Shown here: piece after piece, positions 8,999 through 17,264 of the stretch
How positions within the stretch are numbered: position 1 is the stretch's first letter
Layout of the letters: each line of letters opens with the position of its first letter
Assembly: GCF_002355475.1 (NCBI RefSeq)
Contig: NZ_AP014862.1
Location: 868,001-932,000, forward strand
Origin: Pseudomonas furukawaii
Lineage (GTDB): Bacteria > Pseudomonadota > Gammaproteobacteria > Pseudomonadales > Pseudomonadaceae
Length of the DNA stretch: 64,000 nucleotides
Direction: 5' to 3'
Translations under genes and position numbers: made by a program
Notes under the pieces: generated by a model
The model's database searches: none
The model's input: only the letters and a program-made list of their open reading frames with translations
Told to the model about the DNA's origin: nothing

Positions 8999-10216
8999 AT
9001 GCGCGCGCTACTGCTGGCGGCCCTGCTGCTGCCCCTGGCCGCCCAGGCCGCCGAACCCGCCGACAAGGCCCTGATCGAACGCGGCAAATACCTGGCCCGC
9101 GCCGCCGACTGCGTCGCCTGCCACAGCGTCGAAGGGGGCGCCGAGTACGCCGGCGGCCTGCCGCTGGTGTCGCCGTTCGGCACCATCTACGGCACCAACA
9201 TCACCCCGGACAAGGAACACGGCATCGGCCACTACAGCGCCGACGACTTCTACAAGGCGGTGACCCAGGGCGAGCGCCCCGACGGCGCCAAGCTCTACCC
9301 GGCCATGCCCTATACCTCCTACCACCTGCTCACCCGTGAGGACTCCGACGCCCTCTACGCCTACCTGATGAGCCTGGATCCGGTGGCCAAGCCGAGCCCG
9401 AAGACCGACCTGGCCTTCCCCTTCAACCTGCGTTTCGGCATGGCCTTCTGGAACCTGCTCTACAAGAACCGCGTGCAACTGCAGCCGGCCGACGGCAAGG
9501 GCGAGGAGTGGCAGCGCGGCCAGTACCTGGTGGAAGTGCTCGGCCATTGCGGCGAGTGCCACACCCCGCGCAACGCCCTCGGCGCCCTGCAGCAGGACCG
9601 GCGCATGAGCGGCGGCGTCATCCTCGGCTACGAGGCGCCCAGCCTGCTGGCCCAGGACCTGGCCGAGCGCGGCTGGATCAAGGACGACCTGGCCACCTTC
9701 CTCAAGCACGGCGTCAGCGCCCAGGGCTCGGTGTTCAACGAGATGTACCCGGTGCTGCACCACAGCACCCAGTACCTGCCCCTGGACGACCACCGCGCCA
9801 TGGCCACCTACCTGCTGGGCGAACAGCCGCCGGCGCCGCGCAAGATCGCCGCGGTCGGCCTGGACCGGCTGGGTGAAAGCGCCGCCCGTGGCCGCCAGGA
9901 CTACCTCAATGTCTGCGCCGGTTGCCACGGCGCCGAAGGCGAGGGCGTGCCCCACGTCGCGGTGGCCATGAACGGCAACACCACCCTGCGCCTGGCGGAC
10001 ACCCGCAACCTGCTCCGGGTGATCGACGACGGCATCCGCGAGCAGCAGTTCACCGGCTTCGAAAGGATGGCGCCGATGCCCGGCTTCAGGGATAAACTCG
10101 ACGACGGCCAGATGCGTGACCTGCTCAACTACCTGCGACAGACCTGGGGCGGCCTCGATGACGAGGTGGCGCCGGAGCGGGTGAGCGAGTTGCGGGCCGA
10201 AGTCCATTCCCACTGA
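8999..10216 (+). CDS. Triheme cytochrome c subunit of the molybdenum hydroxylase
   Basis: A 405-residue periplasmic protein with a Sec signal peptide (residues 1-17, ending AQA) and three c-type heme motifs: CVACH (38-42), CGECH (184-188) and CAGCH (306-310). Three tandem cytochrome c domains of this kind are the membrane-side electron acceptor subunits of alcohol, gluconate and membrane-bound aldehyde dehydrogenases. It starts two bases after the small-subunit stop, with the GAGG of its ribosome binding site overlapping that stop. The set lacks an FAD subunit, so electrons presumably go from the two [2Fe-2S] clusters to these hemes and then to quinone or a terminal oxidase. Confidence 0.93.
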   Translation: MRALLLAALLLPLAAQAAEPADKALIERGKYLARAADCVACHSVEGGAEYAGGLPLVSPFGTIYGTNITPDKEHGIGHYSADDFYKAVTQGERPDGAKLYPAMPYTSYHLLTREDSDALYAYLMSLDPVAKPSPKTDLAFPFNLRFGMAFWNLLYKNRVQLQPADGKGEEWQRGQYLVEVLGHCGECHTPRNALGALQQDRRMSGGVILGYEAPSLLAQDLAERGWIKDDLATFLKHGVSAQGSVFNEMYPVLHHSTQYLPLDDHRAMATYLLGEQPPAPRKIAAVGLDRLGESAARGRQDYLNVCAGCHGAEGEGVPHVAVAMNGNTTLRLADTRNLLRVIDDGIREQQFTGFERMAPMPGFRDKLDDGQMRDLLNYLRQTWGGLDDEVAPERVSELRAEVHSH

Positions 10217-10227
10217 CGGTCTCTCCC

Positions 10228-11199
10228 ATGCAACACCTCGATCTGCTGGTCGTCCGCAAGGCCCTGGAATGGTTGGCTTCCGGCCGCCGTGTCTGGCTCT
10301 GCACCGTACTCTCCACCTACGGCTCGGCGCCCCGCGCGCCGGGCTCCCTGCTGGCGGCCACCGCCGACGGGCACTGGATCGGCTCGCTGTCGGGCGGCTG
10401 CGTGGAGGACGACTTCCTCGAACGCCTCGCGGCCGGCGCCTTCGGCCAGCCGGTGCAGGTGGTGCGCTACGGCGACGGCAGCGACACCCGGTCCGCCATC
10501 CGCCTGCCCTGTGGCGGCATCCTCGACGTGCTGGTGGAAAACCTGCCGGCGGACTGCGACACCCAGGCCCACCTGCGGGAGCTGGAAAGCGCCCTGGCGG
10601 GGCGCCGCCGGTTGCTCCGCGAGGTGTCCCTGGCCGATGGCGCCCGGCGGCTGCTGCCGGACCGCGAGCACGGCCCCCGGGTCGAGCGGGAAGCCGAACG
10701 GGTGCTGCTGCGGGTGGGCGCCGCCCAGCGCCTGCTGCTGGCGGGCTACTCCACGGTGGCCCAGGTCTGCGCCGAATTCGGCGTCAGCCTCGGCTTCGAG
10801 GTGGTGCTCTGCGACCCGCGCGACGAGGCGCTGCAGGGCGTCGAGTTGCCGGGAGTCGAAATCCGCCGCGAACTGCCCTCGGAGTACATCCGCCTGGGCG
10901 GCTGCCACGCCGACACGGCCGTGGTGGCGCTGACCCATGATCCGAAGATCGACGACCTGGCGATGATCGAGGCGGTGCGCACCGAGGCCTTCTACATCGG
11001 CGTGATGGGCTCCATGGTCACCAGTGCCAAGCGCAAGGAACGCCTGCGCCGGGTGGGGGGCCTGTCGGAGGCGGAGCTTGCCCGCGTCATCGCCCCCATC
11101 GGCCTCAACCTGGGCAGCAAGACCCCCGCCGAGATCGCCCTGGCGGTGATGGCGGATGTCCTGCGGGTGCGCAGCGGCATCGCCCGTGAGCGGGTGTGA
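10228..11199 (+). CDS. XdhC/CoxI family molybdenum cofactor insertion protein
   Basis: A 323-residue protein with the XdhC_CoxI N-terminal domain (STYGSAPRAPGS, then GSLSGGCVEDD) and the C-terminal Rossmann XdhC_C domain (VALTHDPKIDDLA, GVMGS, GLNLGSKTPAEIA). Family members bind, sulfurate or protect the molybdenum cofactor before insertion into xanthine oxidase-type enzymes and act in the cytoplasm. It sits 11 bases after the cytochrome gene. No strong ribosome binding site is seen before this ATG, so translation may depend on read-through from upstream. Its presence fits a Mo enzyme that must be loaded before Tat export. Confidence 0.93.
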   Translation: MQHLDLLVVRKALEWLASGRRVWLCTVLSTYGSAPRAPGSLLAATADGHWIGSLSGGCVEDDFLERLAAGAFGQPVQVVRYGDGSDTRSAIRLPCGGILDVLVENLPADCDTQAHLRELESALAGRRRLLREVSLADGARRLLPDREHGPRVEREAERVLLRVGAAQRLLLAGYSTVAQVCAEFGVSLGFEVVLCDPRDEALQGVELPGVEIRRELPSEYIRLGGCHADTAVVALTHDPKIDDLAMIEAVRTEAFYIGVMGSMVTSAKRKERLRRVGGLSEAELARVIAPIGLNLGSKTPAEIALAVMADVLRVRSGIARERV

Positions 11200-11282
11200 G
11201 CGGGCAGGGTGCGTGACCGAGCCCTTGGCCCGGAAGCATCCGGGGATTCCAGCGACACCCTTGCGATTCCGGAGATGAGCCC

Positions 11283-11858
11283 ATGACCCAGGTCGTTGCC
11301 CTGATGCTCGCCGCCGGCTTCGGCCGTCGCTTCGGCAGCGACAAGCGCCGGGCCGTCCTGGCCGATGGCCGTACCCTGCTGGCGGCCAGCCTGGAGCGGG
11401 CGCGGGCGGTGTTCGAGGAGGTGCTCCTGGTGCTGCGTGCCGACGACGATCCGGCGGCCCTGGGCCTGCCGGCGGACAGCGTCATCGTCCGCTGCGTGGA
11501 TGCGGAACAGGGCATGGGCCACAGCCTGGCGGCCGGGGCGCGGTGCCTCGACGGCCATCCGGCGGCGGCCTGCGCCGTGCTGCTGGGGGACATGCCCTGG
11601 ATCGCCGACGCCAGCCTCCGGGCCCTGGTGGACAAGGCCGCACCGGGACGCATCGTCTTTCCCCTGTACCGGGGGGAACGGGGCCACCCGGTGCTGTTCG
11701 GCCGCGACTTCTGGCCGGAGCTCCAGCGGCTCACCGGCGACGAAGGGGCGCGCAAGGTCCTGCGTGCCCATCCCGCCGCCTGGACGGCCGTCGAGGTCGA
11801 TGACCCGGGCGTGCTGGGCGATGTGGACAGCCCCGCGGCCCTTGGCGGCGAGCGCTAG
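11283..11858 (+). CDS. MocA-like molybdenum cofactor cytidylyltransferase
   Basis: A 191-residue nucleotidyltransferase of the MobA/MocA fold. The N-terminal LAAGFGRRFGSDK loop binds the nucleotide phosphate, and LLGDMPW carries the metal-binding aspartate. In operons with XdhC and xanthine oxidase-type subunits such proteins attach CMP to molybdopterin to give the cytosine dinucleotide cofactor. It has a GGAG site eight bases before the ATG. It is the last gene of the Mo-hydroxylase operon, 83 bases after xdhC. Whether it prefers CTP over GTP is inferred from context only. Confidence 0.88.
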   Translation: MTQVVALMLAAGFGRRFGSDKRRAVLADGRTLLAASLERARAVFEEVLLVLRADDDPAALGLPADSVIVRCVDAEQGMGHSLAAGARCLDGHPAAACAVLLGDMPWIADASLRALVDKAAPGRIVFPLYRGERGHPVLFGRDFWPELQRLTGDEGARKVLRAHPAAWTAVEVDDPGVLGDVDSPAALGGER

Positions 11859-11959
11859 GGCGAGTGCCCAGGACTGCGGCGAGCCGCCGCGCGACAACCT
11901 GCCGCGCGGCAACGAACCACAGATTCCGTGCCCCTTGAAACGGCTAATCTCTGGTTGCA

Positions 11960-11973
11960 TTGATCCGCATCAA
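11960..11973. promoter_or_regulatory. ANR/FNR box upstream of cioA
   Basis: TTGATCCGCATCAA matches the ANR/FNR consensus TTGAT-N4-ATCAA exactly in both arms. It lies about 147 bases upstream of the cioA ATG. In P. aeruginosa the cyanide-insensitive oxidase genes are repressed by Anr at low oxygen. A repressor position is likely, but no clear sigma70 hexamers could be paired with it. Confidence 0.75.
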
Positions 11974-12119
11974 TATCCTGGTCGCGGATCTGTGAGGCGC
12001 CGTTCCGGGCCGCCTCCGCCGCAATCGATCCTATAAGAACCACTCGCTTGGCCCGACTCCAGCAGCCCTGGAGCGACGCTGGACCCGTGCCCGACTCAAC
12101 CTGATTCAGAGGATTCGCC

Positions 12120-13559
12120 ATGTTCGGTTTGGAGGCTCTCGATCTCGCCCGAATGCAGTTCGCCTTCACGGTCTCCTTCCACATCATCTTCCCGGCCATC
12201 ACCATCGGCCTGGCGAGCTACCTCGCCGTGCTGGAGGGCCTGTGGCTGAAGACGCGGGAGGAGGTGTACCGCGACCTGTACCACTTCTGGTCGAAGATCT
12301 TCGCCGTCAACTTCGGCATGGGCGTGGTGTCCGGCCTGGTGATGGCCTACCAGTTCGGCACCAACTGGAGCGCCTTCTCCGACTTCGCCGGCTCCGTCAC
12401 CGGGCCGCTGCTGACCTACGAGGTGCTCACCGCGTTCTTCCTCGAGGCGGGCTTTCTCGGCGTGATGCTGTTCGGCTGGAACCGCGTCGGCCCCGGCCTG
12501 CACTTCTTCTCCACGGTGATGGTGGCCATCGGCACGCTGATCTCCACCTTCTGGATCCTCGCCTCCAACAGCTGGATGCAGACGCCCCAGGGCTTCGAGA
12601 TCATCGACGGCCGGGTGATCCCCACCGACTGGTTCGCCGTGGTGTTCAACCCCTCCTTCCCCTATCGCCTTCTGCACATGGCCACCGCCGCCTTCCTCGC
12701 CACGGCCTTCTTCGTCGGCGCCTCGGCGGCCTGGCACCTGCTGCGCGGCCGCGACAATCCGGCCATCCGCAAGATGCTCTCCATGGCCATGTGGATGGCG
12801 CTGATCGTCGCCCCGGTGCAGGCCTTCATCGGTGACCTGCACGGCCTCAACACCCTCAAGCACCAGCCGGTGAAGATCGCCGCGATGGAAGGCCACTGGG
12901 ACAACAGCAGCGGCGAGGCGACCCCGCTGATCCTCTTCGGCTGGCCGGACATGGAGCGCGAGGAAACCCGCTTCAAGGTGGAGATTCCCTACCTCGGCAG
13001 CCTGATCCTCACCCACAGCCTGGACAAGCAGGTGCCGGCGCTGAAGGACTTCCCCAAGGAGGACCGGCCGAACTCCACCGTGGTGTTCTGGTCCTTCCGC
13101 ATCATGGTGGCCCTGGGCCTGGCGATGATCCTCGCCGGCGTCTGGAGCCTCTGGCTGCGCTGGCGCGGCGGGCTGTTCCGCTCGCGGCCCTTCCTCTACT
13201 TCTGCCTCTGGATGGGGCCGTCCGGGCTGATCGCCATCCTCGCCGGCTGGTTCACCACCGAGATGGGCCGCCAGCCCTGGGTGGTCTACGGGCTGATGCG
13301 CACCAGCGAGGCGGTGTCCAACCACAGCGTGACCCAGATGAGCCTGACCCTGGTGAGCTTCGTGGTGGTCTACTTCGTGCTTTTCGGCGCCGGCATCGGC
13401 TACATGATGCGCCTGGTGCGCAAGGGCCCGGTCACCCACGAAGGCCAGGAACAGGGCAGCGGCGGCCCCGGCCAGCACCGCACCCCCGCCCGTCCGCTCT
13501 CGGCGACCGAAGAGGGCATGGACGATGACGACAACGCTGCCAACCCGGTGAGGAACTGA
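12120..13559 (+). CDS. cioA: Cyanide-insensitive terminal oxidase subunit I (bd-type)
   Basis: A 479-residue cytochrome bd-type quinol oxidase subunit I in the inner membrane. The N-terminus (LDLARMQFAFTVSFHIIFPA) supplies conserved heme-ligand histidine His21. The Q-loop between helices 6 and 7 is short, which separates the CIO/CydA short-loop type from the E. coli long-loop form. The length is close to Pseudomonas CioA (about 488). It oxidises ubiquinol and reduces oxygen to water without proton pumping and resists cyanide. AGAGGA precedes the start. cioB follows after two bases. Confidence 0.96.
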   Translation: MFGLEALDLARMQFAFTVSFHIIFPAITIGLASYLAVLEGLWLKTREEVYRDLYHFWSKIFAVNFGMGVVSGLVMAYQFGTNWSAFSDFAGSVTGPLLTYEVLTAFFLEAGFLGVMLFGWNRVGPGLHFFSTVMVAIGTLISTFWILASNSWMQTPQGFEIIDGRVIPTDWFAVVFNPSFPYRLLHMATAAFLATAFFVGASAAWHLLRGRDNPAIRKMLSMAMWMALIVAPVQAFIGDLHGLNTLKHQPVKIAAMEGHWDNSSGEATPLILFGWPDMEREETRFKVEIPYLGSLILTHSLDKQVPALKDFPKEDRPNSTVVFWSFRIMVALGLAMILAGVWSLWLRWRGGLFRSRPFLYFCLWMGPSGLIAILAGWFTTEMGRQPWVVYGLMRTSEAVSNHSVTQMSLTLVSFVVVYFVLFGAGIGYMMRLVRKGPVTHEGQEQGSGGPGQHRTPARPLSATEEGMDDDDNAANPVRN

Positions 13560-13561
13560 AC

Positions 13562-14569
13562 ATGGGCGTCGACCTTTCTCTGATCTGGGCCGTCATCATC
13601 ATCTTCGGCGTGATGATGTACGTGGTGATGGACGGCTTCGACCTGGGCATCGGCATCCTCTTTCCCTTCGTCAAGGACGATAGCGAGCGGGATGTGATGA
13701 TGAATACCGTGGCGCCGGTCTGGGACGGCAACGAGACCTGGCTGGTGCTGGGCGGGGCGGCGCTGTTCGGCGCCTTTCCGCTGGCCTACTCGGTGGTGCT
13801 CTCGGCGCTCTACCTGCCGCTGATCCTGATGCTGCTGGGGCTGATCTTCCGCGGCGTGGCCTTCGAGTTCCGCTTCAAGGCCAAGCCGGCCAAGCGCCAC
13901 CTGTGGGACAAGGCCTTCATCGGCGGCTCCCTCGCCGCCACCTTCTTCCAGGGCGTGGCCCTGGGCGCCTACATCGAGGGCATTCCGGTGGTGGACCGGC
14001 AGTTCGCCGGCGGCTCCCTGGACTGGCTGGCGCCTTTCCCGCTGTTCTGCGGCCTGGGCCTGATCGCCGCCTACGCACTGCTGGGCTGCACCTGGCTGAT
14101 CATGAAGACCGAAGGCCGCCTGCAGCAGCAGATGCACGACCTGGCGCGCCCGCTGGTGCTGGTGCTGCTGGCCATCACCGGCATCGTCAGCATCTGGACC
14201 CCGCTGGCCCACGAAGACATCGCCGCCCGCTGGTTCAGCCTGCCCAACCTGTTCTGGTTCCTGCCGGTGCCCATCCTGGTGCTGGTCTGCACCTGGGCGC
14301 TGCTGCGAGCGGTGGCGAACAACGCCGAACATGCGCCCTTCATCCTCACGCTGGTGCTGATCTTCCTCGGTTACAGCGGCCTGGGGATCAGCCTCTGGCC
14401 CAACGTGATCCCGCCCTCGGTGTCCATCTGGGACGCCGCCGCGCCGCCCCAGAGCCAGGGCTTCGCGCTGGTGGGCGCGCTGTTCATCATCCCCTTCATC
14501 CTGATGTACACCGCCTGGAGCTACTACGTGTTCCGCGGCAAGGTGCGGGTGGAAGATGGCTACCACTAG
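13562..14569 (+). CDS. cioB: Cyanide-insensitive terminal oxidase subunit II
   Basis: A 335-residue CydB-type subunit with about eight or nine membrane helices. The N-terminal VMDGFDLGIGILFPF and the WDGNETWLVLGG segment are family signatures. It forms the heterodimer with CioA. GAGGA lies six to eight bases before its ATG, inside the end of cioA. A third small gene follows ten bases after its stop. Confidence 0.96.
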   Translation: MGVDLSLIWAVIIIFGVMMYVVMDGFDLGIGILFPFVKDDSERDVMMNTVAPVWDGNETWLVLGGAALFGAFPLAYSVVLSALYLPLILMLLGLIFRGVAFEFRFKAKPAKRHLWDKAFIGGSLAATFFQGVALGAYIEGIPVVDRQFAGGSLDWLAPFPLFCGLGLIAAYALLGCTWLIMKTEGRLQQQMHDLARPLVLVLLAITGIVSIWTPLAHEDIAARWFSLPNLFWFLPVPILVLVCTWALLRAVANNAEHAPFILTLVLIFLGYSGLGISLWPNVIPPSVSIWDAAAPPQSQGFALVGALFIIPFILMYTAWSYYVFRGKVRVEDGYH

Positions 14570-14579
14570 GAGCGAGACG

Positions 14580-14720
14580 ATGGGCGAACCGGAGAAGAAA
14601 CCCCTGTGGCAGCGCCTCGGCTGGCTGGTGGGCATCTGGACCCTCAGCGTGCTGGCCCTGGGCGCCGTGGCCTACCTGCTGCGGATGTTCATGGCGGCGG
14701 CGGGGCTGAGTACCCACTGA
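14580..14720 (+). CDS. DUF2474/CydX-like small subunit of the bd-type oxidase
   Basis: A 46-residue single-span membrane protein that starts ten bases after cioB with GAGCGA as a ribosome binding site. The N-terminus is charged and ends in a tryptophan (MGEPEKKPLWQRLGW). A helix follows at about residues 15-36 and then a short tail. Position, size and the PLWQRLGW start are those of DUF2474 proteins, the small subunits encoded after cioAB in proteobacteria. By analogy with CydX it should stabilise the oxidase. It is easily missed by gene callers because of its length. Confidence 0.85.
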   Translation: MGEPEKKPLWQRLGWLVGIWTLSVLALGAVAYLLRMFMAAAGLSTH

Positions 14721-14787
14721 ACCGCCCGGCGACGCCCTGCCCGGTGTTGAGGCGGATCGATGAAGACGGGTGGAGTTGACCGCAGAT

Positions 14788-14818
14788 GTAGGGTGGATGC
14801 CGTTCTTTGCATCCACCG
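14788..14818. repeat. Intergenic palindrome of a Pseudomonas repeat family
   Basis: GTAGGGTGGATGC at 14788-14800 is mirrored by GCATCCACC at 14809-14817, giving a 9-bp stem with an 8-base loop. It lies between the convergent cio operon and rlmG. The GTAGGGTGGAT...ATCCACC form is a dispersed repeat I recall from Pseudomonas intergenic regions. It could also serve as a weak terminator. Confidence 0.5.
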
Positions 14819-14914
14819 TGCGGGGCTCGGTGTGGCGGGAGTGGTGGTTCGATGGAGCGTGATCCAACCTTGGGCTGAGGTAAGTCCGAACGGGCTGTCA
14901 GGCCCCGCGAAGAT

Positions 14915-16039
14915 TCATTTGCTGGCCTTGAGCACCACGAACTTCGGCGTCGCCGCCACCTGCTCGACGCCCCGGAACAGCCGCTTGAGCTTGGCGTGGT
15001 AGCCCAGGTGGCGGTTGCCGACTATCCACAGCTCGCCGCCGGTCACCAGCGCGTTGCGCGCCTGCACGAACATCCGCCAGGCGAGGAAGTCGCCCACCAC
15101 CTGCTGCTGGTGGAAGGGCGGGTTGCACAGCACCAGGTCCAGGGAGTCCTCCGGCTGCTCGGCCAGGCCGTCGCCGGCGCGGATGTCCGCCGGGCGGTCA
15201 CCCAGGGCCGCGCGCCAGTTCTCCCGCGCCGATTGCACCGCCATGTAGGACTCGTCCACCAGGGTCATCTCGGCCTGGGGGTTGGCCAGGGCGTAGGCGA
15301 TGCCGAGGATGCCGTTGCCGCAGCCGAGGTCGGCGGCGCGTACGGCGGCGAGGCTGCGCGGCAGGTGCGGGAGGAAGGCGCGGGTGCCGATGTCCAGGCC
15401 TTCGCGGCAGAAGACGTTGGCGTGGTTCACCAGGGTCAGGCGCGGTGAATCCAGCTGGTAGCGGGTGGGGTAGGGCGAGGTGACCGCCGGTCGGGCGTCC
15501 GGGGTGGCGATCAGCAGGCGCGCCTTCTTCACCGCCAGCGAGGGCTGCATCGGGCCGATGTACCTGGTCAGCAGGTCGCCGGCGGCGTGGGGCAGGTGCT
15601 TGACCATGCCGGCGGCCACCACGCTGGCGCCGGGGGCCAGTTGGCCCTGCAGGCGGATCAGTTGTTCTTCCAGCAGCGCCAGGGTCTTGGGCACGCGGAT
15701 CAGCACCCGGTCGAAGGGGCCCACAAGGGGTTCGCTGGCGGGGACGAAGGCCACCTGGCCGGCCTCCAGGCCGTTGCGCGCCAGGTTGCGCACGAGGCCG
15801 AGGTAGCCCAGATGGGAGTCGCCACTGCTGGTGACCCGGACCTGGGGCGCGAGGCTGGCGGCCAGGGCGCCGAAGCTGTCGTTGAGCACCAGCACGCGGG
15901 CGTCCGGGGTGACGCCCTGTTCGTGGAGGTGGTTGAGCAGGTACTCGTCGGCGGCGTCGAACGCCTGCAGCGGGTCGTCCCGCTGTTCGGGCTGTCGGAC
16001 CAGGTCCAGATGGGCAAAAGGCGTAGCGAATATAGGCAT
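14915..16039 (-). CDS. rlmG: 23S rRNA (guanine1835-N2)-methyltransferase RlmG
   Basis: A 374-residue two-domain methyltransferase of the RsmC/RlmG family. The N-terminal half is a degenerate methyltransferase fold. The C-terminal half has the SAM-binding motif AADLGCGNGILGI and the N2-guanine motif NPPFHQ. It would make m2G1835 in 23S rRNA of naked rRNA or assembling subunits. The ATG at 16039 gives the family N-terminus and length (E. coli about 378). It is divergent from fpr, 84 bases away, so they may share a control region. Confidence 0.93.
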   Translation of the reverse strand: MPIFATPFAHLDLVRQPEQRDDPLQAFDAADEYLLNHLHEQGVTPDARVLVLNDSFGALAASLAPQVRVTSSGDSHLGYLGLVRNLARNGLEAGQVAFVPASEPLVGPFDRVLIRVPKTLALLEEQLIRLQGQLAPGASVVAAGMVKHLPHAAGDLLTRYIGPMQPSLAVKKARLLIATPDARPAVTSPYPTRYQLDSPRLTLVNHANVFCREGLDIGTRAFLPHLPRSLAAVRAADLGCGNGILGIAYALANPQAEMTLVDESYMAVQSARENWRAALGDRPADIRAGDGLAEQPEDSLDLVLCNPPFHQQQVVGDFLAWRMFVQARNALVTGGELWIVGNRHLGYHAKLKRLFRGVEQVAATPKFVVLKASK

Positions 16040-16123
16040 AAGAACCGGCGGTGTTTCTGAAGGCCGCTTTGCGAGAGACTGGGGGCGGCCTTCGAGCGAA
16101 TCGGAAAGGAGCGGGAGCGGAGT

Positions 16124-16900
16124 ATGACTGTCAGCGAAGAGAAGTTCACCCGTCAGACCCTGCTGGAGGTCCAGACCCTGACGCCCAGCCTGTTCACCTT
16201 GCGCACCACCCGTGACGCGGGCTTCCGCTTCCGCGCCGGCCAGTTCGCCCGCCTCGGCGTCACCAAGCCCGACGGCAGCGTGGTCTGGCGTGCCTATTCC
16301 ATGGTGTCGGCGCCCCATGACGAGTACCTGGAGTTCTTTTCCATCGTGGTGCCGGGAGGCGAGTTCACCAGCGAGCTGTCGCGCCTGGCGGTGGGCGACG
16401 CCCTGCTGGTGGACAAGCAGGCCTTCGGTTTCCTCACCCTCGACCGCTTCAACGACGGCCGCGACCTCTGGCTGCTGGCCACGGGCACCGGCCTGGCGCC
16501 CTTCCTGTCGATCCTCCAGGACCTGGAGGTGTGGCAGCGTTTCTCGCGCATCGTCCTGGTCTACAGCGTGCGCCAGGCCGCCGAACTGGCCTACCAGCCG
16601 CTGATCGAGGACCTCAGGCATCGCGACTACCTGGAAGGGGTCGCCGACAAGCTGCTCTACCTGCCCGTGGTGACCCGCGAGACCGTGCCGGGGGCGCTCC
16701 ACGGGCGCATCACCACCCTGATCGAGAACGGCGAGCTGGAACGCGCCGCCGGGCTGGCGCTGACCCCCGAGCATTCGCGGGTGATGCTCTGCGGCAATCC
16801 GCAGATGATCGAGGACACCCGCGCGGTGCTGAAGGCCCGCGACATGCACCTCAGCCTGACCCGCCGGCCGGGGCAGGTGGCGGTGGAGAACTACTGGTAG
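16124..16900 (+). CDS. fpr: Ferredoxin-NADP(+) reductase Fpr
   Basis: A 258-residue flavoprotein of the bacterial Fpr class. The FAD-binding RAYSMVSA motif (R-x-Y-S) and the NADP-binding GTGLAPFLSI segment are present. The C-terminus ends VENYW, with the aromatic last residue that stacks on the flavin in this class. Length equals P. aeruginosa Fpr (258). It moves electrons between NADPH and ferredoxin or flavodoxin and is part of the oxidative stress and iron response. It is divergent from rlmG. No FinR-type LysR gene is adjacent. Confidence 0.95.
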   Translation: MTVSEEKFTRQTLLEVQTLTPSLFTLRTTRDAGFRFRAGQFARLGVTKPDGSVVWRAYSMVSAPHDEYLEFFSIVVPGGEFTSELSRLAVGDALLVDKQAFGFLTLDRFNDGRDLWLLATGTGLAPFLSILQDLEVWQRFSRIVLVYSVRQAAELAYQPLIEDLRHRDYLEGVADKLLYLPVVTRETVPGALHGRITTLIENGELERAAGLALTPEHSRVMLCGNPQMIEDTRAVLKARDMHLSLTRRPGQVAVENYW

Positions 16901-17264
16901 GCGGACGCGCGTACCGTCCATCGATGCCTGGCGTAGTCCCGGTCCGGACTGGCGCTGGAGCATCGTCCGGCAACGGGCGCGGACCGGTTCGGGGGGCGGG
17001 GCGGCTTTGCAACGCCGGCTGTCGGCCTTCGTCCCTGACGAGGGTTGAAGGCTTCCCGGCATTGGCGCTCGGCCTCCCTTGAAGCCCCATCCCAGAGCCC
17101 TCGACGCCGCTTCGTCCACTGACCTCCGCACTCGGCGCCCGCCGATCTCGCCCGCCCCGCCGCGACTCGCCGCACGGGTTTGCCCACCGCGGCGACTCGA
17201 CGCTTAGCTATCCCCCCGACGAGGTCCCGGATCCCCCGGGACCTCGCGCAGGGGAGGGCAATCC
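16901..17264. other. Intergenic region between fpr and BCCT gene
   Basis: A stretch of 364 bases with no supported gene; open frames here lack ribosome binding sites and similarity. It is GC-rich and contains one clear element, a perfect 11-bp inverted repeat at 17220-17246 just before the transporter's GGGGAGG site. No sigma70 pair or rho-independent terminator for fpr could be identified. Confidence 0.6.
17220..17246 (+). repeat. Perfect 11-bp inverted repeat in the BCCT leader
   Basis: Arms CGAGGTCCCGG (17220-17230) and CCGGGACCTCG (17236-17246) with a 5-base loop. The repeat ends 18 bases before the BCCT ATG at 17265 and just upstream of its ribosome binding site. No T-run follows, so it is not a standard terminator. 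It could be an operator or an RNA hairpin affecting translation or stability. Confidence 0.6.
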
